Source of the DNA: Fidelibacterota bacterium
GTDB lineage: Bacteria > Fidelibacterota > Marinisomatia > SCGC-AAA003-L08 > D37C17
Direction: 5' to 3'
NCBI GenBank assembly: GCA_002707765.1
Contig: PANV01000049.1
Coordinates: forward strand, 1 to 22,052
DNA length: 22,052 nt
The notes below the pieces were generated by a model. It saw only the letters and a program-made list of their open reading frames with translations. It ran no database searches and had not been told where the DNA came from. The translations under genes were made by a program, and so were the position numbers. Each line of letters starts with the position of its first letter. Positions within the stretch are counted from its first letter, which is position 1. This document shows, piece after piece, positions 13,751 through 21,898 of the stretch.

Positions 13751-15390
13751 ACTTGCAAGACTCCGTAGTTTGGTTTTGATATTTGATTTTGATTTGAAAT
13801 AACATCAAGTGACCTTTTAATATAAAACCTCGTGTCAAGAGGGTTAATAACTTCATCTACCCACATTCTTGCAGCTCCATATAAAATATCTGACTGCTTG
13901 TCATAAGCATTCTTAATATCATCATATATTTTTTTCTTGTCATCTTCTGATATCTTTCCGAGTTTTGAGATTTTAATATTGTACAATACTTTTGCTGCTT
14001 GCTCTCCACCCATTACAGCTATTTTAGCAGTTGGCCATGCAAATAAAAATCTTGGGTTATATGCACGTCCAGACATTGCATAATTACCAGCACCATAACT
14101 CCCTCCAATCACGAGAGAAATCTTGGGAACAGTAGAGTTCGAAACAGCATTAACAAGCTTAGCTCCGTCTTTTGCTATTCCTGACCATTCAGAGTGTTTG
14201 CCAACCATAAAGCCATTGACATCATGAATGAATAAAATAGGAATATTGTCTTGATTACAATTCATCACAAATCTTGCAGCTTTATCTGATGAATCATTAT
14301 AAATGACACCACCTAATTGAATTTGTCCTTCTTCTCCCTTAATAACGATTCTTTGATTTGCAATTATTCCTAGTTTATATCCTCCTATATTTGCATGGCC
14401 ACATATTAACGTCTTCCCATAATCTTTTTTATATTCGTCAAATGCACTATCATCAACTATTCTAGCAATAATTTCTTTCATATCATACATTTGATTTAAA
14501 CTAGGATCTATAATCTTAAGTAAATCTTTATTATCAAAATGAGGATCTTTATTTTCGTTTTTTTTCTTAAATATTAAAGGCTGAGGGAAATTAATATTAG
14601 AAATTATTTTCCTTACTCTATTTAAGGCGGCATAATCATCTTTTTCTTTGTAATCAGCAGTACCGCTCACAGCAGTATGTGTATTTGCTCCACCAAGTGT
14701 TTCTTCATCAACTTCTTGACCAATAGCAGCCTTAACAAGTGCAGGGCCAGCTAAAAACATGCTTGCACCTTCAACAATTACATACTTATCGCACATAACA
14801 GGTAAATAAGCACCACCTGCAACACATGGACCCATAACACATGCTATTTGAGATATACCTTTGGATGAAATCTTAGCATTATTGTAAAATATTTTTCCAA
14901 AATGGTTTTCATCAGGAAAAACCTGATCCTGTAATGGTAGAAAAACACCAGCTGAATCAACAAGATAAATTATAGGAATATTTGATTCCATTGCTATTTT
15001 TTGAGCTCTTAATGTTTTTTTAAGAGATAATTCAAAATAGGCACCAGCTTTAACAGTCGCATCATTAGCAATAACCATACAATCTTGGCCATGAACAATT
15101 CCAATACCAGCAACCACACCTGCTGCTGGAACAGTTCCATATTCTTTATACATATTGTGAGCAGCAAATTTTCCTATTTCAAGAAAAACTGTATCTTGAT
15201 CAATTAAATTATCTATTCTTTCTCTAGCCGTTAATCTTCCTTTTGAATGTTGCCTCTCAAAAGCAATTTTACCTCCTCCTTGATCAATTACTTTTGATAG
15301 TTTCTTCATTTTATTGATCATTTTTAAAAATGAATCATAATATAATTTTGACTTTTCCTTAAATTCTAAATTTGTTCCTATTTTACTCAT
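13747..15390 (-). CDS. Acyl-CoA carboxylase carboxyltransferase (beta) subunit, methylcrotonyl/geranyl-CoA type
   Basis: This 547-aa subunit transfers CO2 from carboxybiotin to an acyl-CoA. The N-terminal half shows KGRLTARERID, ANDATVKAGAYFE, LVDSAGVFLPLQDQVFPDE, FGKIFYNNA, CVAGGAYLPVMCD and FLAGPALVKAA; the C-terminal half shows EGQIQLGGVIYNDSSDKAARF, GFMVGKHSEWSGIAKDGAKL and the GGSYGAGNYAMSGRAYNPRFLFAWP block. The VFPDE and FLAGP patterns and the length place it with methylcrotonyl-CoA (LiuB/MccB) or geranyl-CoA (AtuC) carboxylases rather than with propionyl-CoA carboxylase. No biotin carboxylase or biotin carrier gene lies in the window, so the partner must be encoded elsewhere. It overlaps accA by 8 nt (ATGAGTAA) and the DUF1446 gene by 4 nt. 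Confidence 0.93.
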   Translation of the reverse strand: MSKIGTNLEFKEKSKLYYDSFLKMINKMKKLSKVIDQGGGKIAFERQHSKGRLTARERIDNLIDQDTVFLEIGKFAAHNMYKEYGTVPAAGVVAGIGIVHGQDCMVIANDATVKAGAYFELSLKKTLRAQKIAMESNIPIIYLVDSAGVFLPLQDQVFPDENHFGKIFYNNAKISSKGISQIACVMGPCVAGGAYLPVMCDKYVIVEGASMFLAGPALVKAAIGQEVDEETLGGANTHTAVSGTADYKEKDDYAALNRVRKIISNINFPQPLIFKKKNENKDPHFDNKDLLKIIDPSLNQMYDMKEIIARIVDDSAFDEYKKDYGKTLICGHANIGGYKLGIIANQRIVIKGEEGQIQLGGVIYNDSSDKAARFVMNCNQDNIPILFIHDVNGFMVGKHSEWSGIAKDGAKLVNAVSNSTVPKISLVIGGSYGAGNYAMSGRAYNPRFLFAWPTAKIAVMGGEQAAKVLYNIKISKLGKISEDDKKKIYDDIKNAYDKQSDILYGAARMWVDEVINPLDTRFYIKRSLDVISNQNQISKPNYGVLQV

Positions 15391-16348
15391 TTTCGACTAA
15401 CCACTCTCCCATTTTGTCATACTTTTCAATCCTTTTGTTAATTAATTCGTCTTTAGAAAAAGACTTTAACTCCTCAAGAGTATCTAAAAACTTTTCTTTT
15501 AGATAATTTGCAGAACTATTATAATCATTATTTGCACCACCAAGTGGTTCTTTTATAATATCATCTGCTATACCCATTTCCAGTAAATCTTCTGAAGAAA
15601 CCTTCATTGCATCTGCGGCTATTTGAGATTTTGATGAATCTCTAAATAAGATTGAAGCACAACCTTCTGGTGAAATTACTGAAAACCAAGTATTTTCTAA
15701 GCAAATTAATCTATCAGATACTCCAATTGCTAATGCCCCTCCAGACGCACCTTCTCCAATAACAATAGATATAATAGGTGTTTTTAATACAGACATCTCA
15801 AATATATTAGTAGCAATAGCTTCTGCTTGACCCCTCTCTTCTGCACCTACACCTGGATAAGCACCTGGGGTGTCTATTAATGTTAAAACTGGTATATCAA
15901 ACTTCTCTGCTAATTTCATAAGTCTCAAAGCTTTTCTATATCCCTCAGGCCTGGTCATTCCAAAATTTCTTTTAACTTTTTCTTTTGTTCCTCTACCTTT
16001 TTCCTGTGCAATTATCATGACACTACTTGAATTTATTTCTCCTATACCACATATAATTGATAAATCATCTGAATAATTTCTATCACCATGTAGCTCAATC
16101 CAATTATCTGTAATCCTTTTTATATAATCACTGCTATAAGGTCTATTTGGGTGTCTAGCGAGCTGAACCTTTTGCCATCTAGAAAGATTTGAGTAAATTT
16201 CAATTTTTTTGTTATTCAGCTCTTGCTCTAACTTGTAAATACTTTGAGTAACATCAATTCCAGTAGAAGAAGATGAATTCTTCAGTGATTCAATTTTATC
16301 AACTAATTTCTTAAGGGGTTCCTCAAAATCTAACAAAAATTCATTCAT
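15383..16348 (-). CDS. accA: Acetyl-CoA carboxylase carboxyltransferase subunit alpha
   Basis: AccA, with AccD, forms the carboxyltransferase that turns acetyl-CoA into malonyl-CoA for fatty-acid synthesis. The 321-aa length equals the usual AccA. Typical segments are LDFEEPLKKLVDKI at the N-terminus, LARHPNRPYSSDYI, FGMTRPEGYRKALRLM, IDTPGAYPGVGAEERGQ, IGEGASGGALAIG and WFSVISPEGCASIL. accD, accB and accC are not in this window. Its ATG overlaps the upstream glycosyltransferase stop by 8 nt (ATGAATGA), and its own end overlaps the next carboxyltransferase by 8 nt. So a biosynthetic subunit is translated in step with a catabolic-type carboxylase subunit, which is unusual. Confidence 0.96.
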   Translation of the reverse strand: MNEFLLDFEEPLKKLVDKIESLKNSSSSTGIDVTQSIYKLEQELNNKKIEIYSNLSRWQKVQLARHPNRPYSSDYIKRITDNWIELHGDRNYSDDLSIICGIGEINSSSVMIIAQEKGRGTKEKVKRNFGMTRPEGYRKALRLMKLAEKFDIPVLTLIDTPGAYPGVGAEERGQAEAIATNIFEMSVLKTPIISIVIGEGASGGALAIGVSDRLICLENTWFSVISPEGCASILFRDSSKSQIAADAMKVSSEDLLEMGIADDIIKEPLGGANNDYNSSANYLKEKFLDTLEELKSFSKDELINKRIEKYDKMGEWLVENE

Positions 16349-17198
16349 ATGAAGTATTAGGGTTCATTTTTTTCAATAGAAAAATATTAGTTTTAATTAA
16401 AATTTTAAACAATTTTTTTATAAAATAATAATTTTTATAATATTTATCATATTTATTAAAAAAAATATATAATGATTTAAAAAATTCTAAGTTTTTGTTA
16501 ATCCTAGAGTTTATAAAGCTCCTACTCTTATAATGAATAATTTTGGTTTCAGGGACATAGGCAATTTTATATCCTTTCTCTTTAACCCTCAAACAAAAAT
16601 CAGTATCCTCAAAATACAAAAAAAATCTTTCATCAAAATTTCCTATCTCAGATAAAATATTTTTTCTAAATATCATGCAAGAGCCACTAACTGAATCAAC
16701 ATAAGAAACTTTATCGATATCCAAGTAAGTATAGTTATACTTACCAAAAATTTTAGTTTTATAAAAAATCTTATCCAATCTGAAAAATTTTGTACATAAT
16801 ATGCCATAGGTTGGGAAATGCCTTTTTGAAGAAACTTGATATGTATAATCTTTATTTAAAACTTTACAGCCTACTACACCATAATCTAGATTATTATCTA
16901 ATGATGAAGATAATATATCTATAGTTTTGCTTTCAATTTCAATATCTGGGTTTAAAAGTAAGATTTTATCGCCTTTTGATTGAGATATACCTTTGTTTAC
17001 CGCATTTGAAAATCCCATATTTAATTTATTATAAATTAATTTTATTCTTTTATCTGGCTTTAGGTCTATTGGAGTATCAGAATTATTATCTATAATTATC
17101 AATTCAAAGGTAACTTTAATTTCTAAAGTTAATATACTACTAATTAATCTCTTTAAATAATCACTTGAATTGAAATTTACAATTATGATAGATATCAT
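16341..17198 (-). CDS. Family 2 glycosyltransferase (rhamnosyltransferase/WbbL-like)
   Basis: A 285-aa GT-A fold transferase. The N-terminus has the nucleotide-sugar-binding pattern SIIIVNFNSSDYLKRLI, then LIIIDNNSDTPID, the region NMGFSNAVNKGI and the metal-binding-like LLLNPDIEIES at about 78-88. Further on come SGSCMIFRKNIL and GNFDERFFLYFEDTDFCLRVKEKGYK, characteristic of the WbbL/rhamnosyltransferase branch of GT2. The C-terminal tail is Lys/Tyr/Phe-rich and may contact the membrane. It overlaps the DPM1-like gene by 4 nt and accA by 8 nt. With the RmlD-like reductase two genes upstream, a deoxysugar transfer in cell-surface glycan synthesis is plausible, but the sugar donor is not proven. 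Confidence 0.88.
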   Translation of the reverse strand: MISIIIVNFNSSDYLKRLISSILTLEIKVTFELIIIDNNSDTPIDLKPDKRIKLIYNKLNMGFSNAVNKGISQSKGDKILLLNPDIEIESKTIDILSSSLDNNLDYGVVGCKVLNKDYTYQVSSKRHFPTYGILCTKFFRLDKIFYKTKIFGKYNYTYLDIDKVSYVDSVSGSCMIFRKNILSEIGNFDERFFLYFEDTDFCLRVKEKGYKIAYVPETKIIHYKSRSFINSRINKNLEFFKSLYIFFNKYDKYYKNYYFIKKLFKILIKTNIFLLKKMNPNTSYE

Positions 17199-17911
17199 TT
17201 TATTGAACCAAAAAACTTTTTAAACCTGAGAAGTGGTACCATATAAATAGCTTCAAAAATAATTTTTTTAGACATTTTTGATTCTCCAACAGTTCTATCG
17301 CAAAAAATAATAGGTATTTCAGTTATTTTAAATTTTTTGCACCATGTAATAAAGTTCATTTCAATTTGAAAAGAGTAACCTGAAGATTTAATTTTATCAA
17401 GATTTATTGATTTTAAAACTTCTATATCAAAACACTTAAAACCACCAGTAGAATCCTTGATAGGTAAACCAGTAATTAATCTTGAGTAAACATTAGCAAA
17501 ATAACTCAAAAAGAGGCGACTTAACGGCCAATTAACAACATTAATTCCTGATTTATATCTGCTTCCAATAACTAAATCATATTTTGATGATTCGTTTAAT
17601 AATCTAGGAATATCTTTGGGATTATGAGATAGATCTGCGTCAATTTGGATCACTTTGTCATACTCCTTGTCAATTGCCCACTTAAAACCTGAGCAATATG
17701 CAACACCTAATCCTTCTTTTTTGGACCTATTCAATATGAACAAATTTCCATAATCTAATTTTAATTGCTCAACTATTTCTTTCGTACCATCAGGAGATGA
17801 ATCATCAACAACTAGTATACTATATTCTCTATTAATAATAAATATTTTTTCAACAATTTTTTTTATTGTCTTAGATTCATTGTAGGTAGGTATGACAACT
17901 AATACTTTCAT
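17195..17911 (-). CDS. Polyprenol-phosphate mannosyltransferase-like GT2 (DPM1-like)
   Basis: A 238-aa GT2 enzyme of the dolichol/polyprenol-phosphate mannose synthase type, which moves a hexose from a nucleotide sugar to a lipid phosphate. Motifs: VVIPTYNESKTIKKIV (5-20), VVDDSSPDGTKEIV, NRSKKEGLGVAYCSGFKWA, the metal-binding D91-A92-D93 in QIDADLSHNP, VIGSRYKSG and DSTGGFKCF. It is a single catalytic domain without the C-terminal GtrA-like membrane domain of some relatives. The reading frame ends next to the following GT2 with a 4-nt overlap, and its ATG overlaps the stop of the reductase gene by 1 nt (TAATG). It likely loads sugar on undecaprenyl phosphate for envelope glycans or protein glycosylation. 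Confidence 0.93.
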   Translation of the reverse strand: MKVLVVIPTYNESKTIKKIVEKIFIINREYSILVVDDSSPDGTKEIVEQLKLDYGNLFILNRSKKEGLGVAYCSGFKWAIDKEYDKVIQIDADLSHNPKDIPRLLNESSKYDLVIGSRYKSGINVVNWPLSRLFLSYFANVYSRLITGLPIKDSTGGFKCFDIEVLKSINLDKIKSSGYSFQIEMNFITWCKKFKITEIPIIFCDRTVGESKMSKKIIFEAIYMVPLLRFKKFFGSIK

Positions 17912-18765
17912 TACGAATTATATATTCTCATCAAGCTATATTCTGTTGGATACAAGTCGATGTTTAAATCAGAAATGATTTTATTACAATTTAAAAAAGA
18001 CTTCTTTGGTCTCTTGGCAATTTGTTTTAAATCGGAAGTCTTTATTGGATTTATAAGATTTTCATCTAATTTAAATATTTTTGAAATCAGTAATGCAAAA
18101 TCATACCTGCTAATAACATCTTCGCTTCCAAAATGATAAACACCGTTATACTCCACAAGTAAAGAAGATAGTATTACTTCAACAAGATCTGAAACATATA
18201 CAGGATTACTTATTTGGTCATTAACAACATTTATTTCAGTTTTATCTTTTAAAGAATTCACTACCCAAGACAAAAAATGATTATTTTTACTTAAATTAGA
18301 GGAGTATAAAACATTTGGTCTTATTATTAAATAATTTGAATTAGATCCCATAAGTAAATTATCAGCTTCAAGCTTGGTTTTTCCATAATAATTGATAGGC
18401 TCTTTCATATCATTTTCTTTATAATTGCCATCTTTTCCATTAAAAACATAATCTGTAGAGATATGAATCATTTTAGAATTTTTAGACATACATTTAAGTA
18501 AATTCATCAATCCCTTCACATTAACATTTCTTGCTATCTGCTTATTTAATTCGCAAGAATCTACATTGGTAAATGCTGCACAATTTATAACAAAATCAGG
18601 ATCAAAATTTTTAAATATACTATACATCATATTAAAGTCAGTAATATCTAAAAAATTTTTACTACTGGATTTAGGTAGAGCTAATACATCAAACAATTCA
18701 TTCAGTCTAATTGATAGTTCTGTACCTAATATTCCACTGCTACCTGTTATAAGTACTTTTTTCAT
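17911..18765 (-). CDS. dTDP-4-dehydrorhamnose reductase family protein (RmlD/RfbD-like)
   Basis: A 284-aa short-chain dehydrogenase-type reductase of the RmlD superfamily. It has the NAD(P)-binding GSSGILG at 8-14, NCAAFTNVDSCE, the catalytic serine region HISTDYVFNG, the YxxxK pair Y127/K131 in YYGKTKLEAD, LIIRPNVLYS, and the C-terminal RPKKSFLNCNKI that matches the RPxxSxL motif of RmlD. It would make dTDP-L-rhamnose or a related nucleotide deoxysugar. No rmlA, rmlB or rmlC is in the window, so the other steps would be encoded elsewhere, or the enzyme acts on another nucleotide sugar. It lies 4 nt after purE and joins the DPM1-like gene by a 1-nt overlap. Confidence 0.88.
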   Translation of the reverse strand: MKKVLITGSSGILGTELSIRLNELFDVLALPKSSSKNFLDITDFNMMYSIFKNFDPDFVINCAAFTNVDSCELNKQIARNVNVKGLMNLLKCMSKNSKMIHISTDYVFNGKDGNYKENDMKEPINYYGKTKLEADNLLMGSNSNYLIIRPNVLYSSNLSKNNHFLSWVVNSLKDKTEINVVNDQISNPVYVSDLVEVILSSLLVEYNGVYHFGSEDVISRYDFALLISKIFKLDENLINPIKTSDLKQIAKRPKKSFLNCNKIISDLNIDLYPTEYSLMRIYNS

Positions 18766-18769
18766 TTAT

Positions 18770-19231
18770 TTATAGCATACATCCACTATTTTTAAAATCT
18801 GTAAGTTTCTTCACCATTTCATCGTCGTTTAATGAAAAAATTTCAGCACATAAAACAGCAGCATTTATCGCACCAGCTTTACCCATTGAAACAGTAGCAA
18901 CTGGTACACCCTTTGGCATATTGACTGTTGACATTAGAGAATCTAGACCATCCATCATTCCACCAGGTAAGGGTATACCTATTACTGGTAATGTTGAATG
19001 AGCTTTAAGAGCACCAGCTAAATGGGCTGACATTCCAGCTGAACCAACTAAAATTCTATATCCATTATCTCTCGCTTCTGATGCAAATTTCCCAACATCT
19101 TTAGGATTTCTATGAGCTGACATAACATGTATCTCAGCATTAATACCAAAATGCTCATAGTACTGCATTGATGGTTCTATTAATGGTAAATCAGTTTTAC
19201 TTCCTAAAAGTATTGCAACTTTATTATTCAT
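18770..19231 (-). CDS. purE: N5-carboxyaminoimidazole ribonucleotide mutase
   Basis: PurE isomerises N5-CAIR to CAIR in purine synthesis. At 153 aa it has the usual class I length and carries GSKTDLP near the N-terminus, SAHRNP with the catalytic histidine H40, GSAGMSAHLAGALKAH, PVIGIPLPGGMMDGLDSLMSTVNMPKGVPVATVSMGKAGAINAA and a short C-terminal helix. SAHRNP in place of the commoner SAHRTP is a mild variation. No purK is adjacent. The gene sits in an envelope-related series, 18 nt after the DUF4837 lipoprotein gene and 4 nt before the reductase gene. Its product acts just after PurM (6971-7969), with the PurK step between them. Confidence 0.97.
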   Translation of the reverse strand: MNNKVAILLGSKTDLPLIEPSMQYYEHFGINAEIHVMSAHRNPKDVGKFASEARDNGYRILVGSAGMSAHLAGALKAHSTLPVIGIPLPGGMMDGLDSLMSTVNMPKGVPVATVSMGKAGAINAAVLCAEIFSLNDDEMVKKLTDFKNSGCML

Positions 19232-19249
19232 TTTTTCTCCTTTATAAGT

Positions 19250-20200
19250 TTATTTAATTGATTTTAATATTTGCAACTCAAGTTCTTTTAACAGTCTTAT
19301 TTTTGGTTTTCCTGGATTATTAACAAATCCGCTAATTAATAACATGCTATTATCCATTTTATTAAATTTAGCAAAAGCTAAAAAAGGTCCACCAGTATCT
19401 GATTGTTTTTCTTCATATAAACCCTGTATTTTAATAATATCATCAGATATGTATGAAATATTTTTATAATAATCTGAGATAATAACATTTTCCATGTTTT
19501 CTGATACAGATAAATTAAATGCATCCCATAATTCAACTTCTGTTACATCAGTGATTTTATCAAAACATATCCATCTGTATGGATAGCCTCTTCCAATCCA
19601 AAGAAAATCATTAATTTCTAATTTATCTTTAATAACTAAAAAATCTTTTTGAATCGATGAATTAATATTAAAATGATTATTTACTAATAATTCTAATTCT
19701 TCATTTGTACCATTTCTATAAATGTAATTTTCTAAACTCTCATTGATCTTTTCATTAACATTTTTAATTATCCAATCACTACTTGAAAGAACCTCATTTT
19801 TAAATTGAACTGAATCTTTTAGTGAAACAATAAATAGGTTTTGATTTTTTGCATAAACATCTGAAAGACTAAATAAATTTTGCTCGTAATTATTTTTAAA
19901 TTTACCAACAAGTCTATCAATTGTTGAATCAGGTGGATTATCGAGACTTACAAACAATATATTTTTATAATCCAGGTAGTATTTAAACTTGATAGGCTTT
20001 ACCCATTTAACAGAATAAATAGGTTCTTCTGATGGAGTATTTATGACCTCACCAAATATTTCATTTACATCGTAATATATAATATTTTTATCCTTTTCAG
20101 AAGTAATGATTATAATTTCATTAAATTCACCTTTTGATTCAGGTAACCTTCCACAAGAAAATAAAAAAATAAGTAGTGTGAATATTAAGTTCTTTTGCAT
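19250..20200 (-). CDS. DUF4837 family lipoprotein
   Basis: A 316-aa predicted lipoprotein: signal sequence QKNLIFTLLIFLFSC with lipobox LFSC at 13-16 and the acylated cysteine at 16. The next residues (GRLPESKGEFNEIIIITSEKD) match the opening of DUF4837 proteins, which are widespread in the Bacteroidetes/FCB group and of unknown function. Later blocks include LVGKFKNNYEQNLFSLSDVYAKNQNLFIV and WIGRGYPYRWICFDKI. It probably sits on the periplasmic face of a membrane after processing by Lgt, whose gene lies two genes upstream in the same direction. The ATG overlaps the methyltransferase end by 16 nt with no clear Shine-Dalgarno, suggesting coupled translation. Family membership is fairly firm, function unknown. 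Confidence 0.85.
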   Translation of the reverse strand: MQKNLIFTLLIFLFSCGRLPESKGEFNEIIIITSEKDKNIIYYDVNEIFGEVINTPSEEPIYSVKWVKPIKFKYYLDYKNILFVSLDNPPDSTIDRLVGKFKNNYEQNLFSLSDVYAKNQNLFIVSLKDSVQFKNEVLSSSDWIIKNVNEKINESLENYIYRNGTNEELELLVNNHFNINSSIQKDFLVIKDKLEINDFLWIGRGYPYRWICFDKITDVTEVELWDAFNLSVSENMENVIISDYYKNISYISDDIIKIQGLYEEKQSDTGGPFLAFAKFNKMDNSMLLISGFVNNPGKPKIRLLKELELQILKSIK

Positions 20201-21006
20201 ACGTATAAAATTGATGAAGATTTATCTTTCTTTAAAAAAATTACTATGAGTGATTTAAGTAAAATATAAATCTTTTTTAAAAAACTATTATCTTTTGATA
20301 CTAAAACATTGAAAAATGTATCCTGAATCATCGTATAGTATTTCACTACTTCGAAATTCTGTTTTTTAAGTAATCTTTTGATAGAATCAGGGGTAAAATG
20401 ATACAAATGTCTAGGTATATCATAGGCAGGCCAACTATACTTCATATATTTTCGTTCATAGGCTGAAAAATTTGGAACGGCTATATAAAGCATACCATTC
20501 TGATCTAAATGTTTATTGATAGTTTCAAAAATCTGATTAACATTATGCATATGCTCTAATGAATGCCAAAGCGTAATAACATCATATTTTATATTTAAAT
20601 CACCAATTGATGATGTATCGCTTTCTGAAAAATAAGGATCATAATTGAATGCATTCTTACCTTTATTTTTTAAAAATTCACAAAATGCTCCAGATCCTCC
20701 ACCAATATCTAAAACTGATTTACTTTTTCTAGAATGTTTTTTAATAATTTTTAATTTCCATTTAAATGTGAATTTTTGAACAAATGTATATAAAATATCA
20801 AAATATGATTTAGATTCAATTAAATGAGGAATATACTCTTTATTATAATACTTTGAAATTTCATTACTATCAGGCCTAGGATTTAAATAAATAAAATCAC
20901 ATTCACATTTTACAAGTTTAAACATATCATCTGAATTAGATTTTTGGAAAGATATATAATCAACAAATTTATCATTATTGCAAATAATGCAATTAATTGT
21001 TTCCAT
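20185..21006 (-). CDS. Class I SAM-dependent methyltransferase with N-terminal zinc-binding motif
   Basis: A 273-aa methyltransferase. The N-terminus holds four cysteines (C6, C9, C34, C36) in a CxxC...CxC layout followed by DFIYLNPRP, a frequent pattern in Methyltransf_23-type enzymes of surface-sugar and other small-molecule modification. The SAM-binding motif I is VLDIGGGSG (98-106), followed by YDVITLWHSLEHMHN with the acidic/His block of this family, and GMLYIAVPNFSAYERKYMK. The C-terminus (about 235-265) is hydrophobic and basic. It lies 5 nt after lgt and overlaps the lipoprotein gene by 16 nt. The substrate cannot be told; a role in envelope glycan or lipid modification is guessed from neighbours. 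Confidence 0.88.
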   Translation of the reverse strand: METINCIICNNDKFVDYISFQKSNSDDMFKLVKCECDFIYLNPRPDSNEISKYYNKEYIPHLIESKSYFDILYTFVQKFTFKWKLKIIKKHSRKSKSVLDIGGGSGAFCEFLKNKGKNAFNYDPYFSESDTSSIGDLNIKYDVITLWHSLEHMHNVNQIFETINKHLDQNGMLYIAVPNFSAYERKYMKYSWPAYDIPRHLYHFTPDSIKRLLKKQNFEVVKYYTMIQDTFFNVLVSKDNSFLKKIYILLKSLIVIFLKKDKSSSILYVCKRT

Positions 21007-21011
21007 GAGCT

Positions 21012-21896
21012 TTAATTTATCTTCTTTCTAAAAATATACATAAAATATGAAGATGTTAAAATCATAAATAGAGATATAAATTGAGCTCCTGATAGACCCA
21101 TTGCATATTCTGGATTTAACCTTAAAAATTCGATTATAAATCTTGCTAAACCAGCTAAAAATAAATATTCCAACATAACATATCCTTTTATGTAATTTGA
21201 CCTTCTTATTTTAGTCAAATAAAAGAAAAGAACTAAATAAATTAATGATTCATAAATTTGTGTTGGGTGTACATTGATAATATCTCCAGAATTGTATAAC
21301 AATTGAAATTCTTCAGAATTAAATACGCTTGGATAATTATATCTAAAGCTTTCATAAGTTGTAGGTGGTAGACCATTCTTAAAGCTTACAGACCAAGGTA
21401 GTGAACAATGAGTTCCATAACAATCTCCTACTAAAAAGCAACCAACTCTTCCAATTGAATGCCCTAGCGCAAGGTAAGGTGCTACCCAATCGGATACCGT
21501 TAACCACTTTAAATTATTTTTTTTGATGTAATAAGTTACAGAAATCATACCACCAATTAAACCGCCTAGAAAAACCAAACCAGCTCCAAACTGATTTATT
21601 CCAGATAAAGCGAGAGACAGATCCAAGGAAAATATTCCTCTGAAAATATTAAACATTCCATTCAAGTTTGAAAAATCTGAATGAAAAATAGCTCTTTCGA
21701 AAAGATAATATATTTTTGATCCTAAAATACCACCAAAAGCTGCATAAAAAATAATATCCTCTCCTATACTTGGATCTTCATTAATTGATAGCAAATACTT
21801 CTTAAGCAGATGATTGCAAATTAAAAATGCAAGCATTAACATCAAGCCATATGATGTAATTTGTAAGGATTCATATTCAAATAAAATTGGATACAT
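21012..21896 (-). CDS. lgt: Prolipoprotein diacylglyceryl transferase
   Basis: Lgt moves diacylglycerol from phosphatidylglycerol to the lipobox cysteine of prolipoproteins in the inner membrane. The 294-aa protein is polytopic with about seven hydrophobic segments. The signature block GHSIGRVGCFLVGDCYG spans about 146-161 with R150 in the position of the essential arginine; FGGILGSKIYYLFERA, GAGLVFLGGLIGG and the late VHPTQIYESLIYL and FIIEFLRLNPE also match. The GCFLVGDCYG form, rather than the GNFxNGE of proteobacteria, is usual outside that phylum. The ATG lies 2 nt after the stop of the upstream membrane gene without a clear Shine-Dalgarno, so translation is likely coupled. Confidence 0.97.
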   Translation of the reverse strand: MYPILFEYESLQITSYGLMLMLAFLICNHLLKKYLLSINEDPSIGEDIIFYAAFGGILGSKIYYLFERAIFHSDFSNLNGMFNIFRGIFSLDLSLALSGINQFGAGLVFLGGLIGGMISVTYYIKKNNLKWLTVSDWVAPYLALGHSIGRVGCFLVGDCYGTHCSLPWSVSFKNGLPPTTYESFRYNYPSVFNSEEFQLLYNSGDIINVHPTQIYESLIYLVLFFYLTKIRRSNYIKGYVMLEYLFLAGLARFIIEFLRLNPEYAMGLSGAQFISLFMILTSSYFMYIFRKKIN

Positions 21897-21898
21897 AA

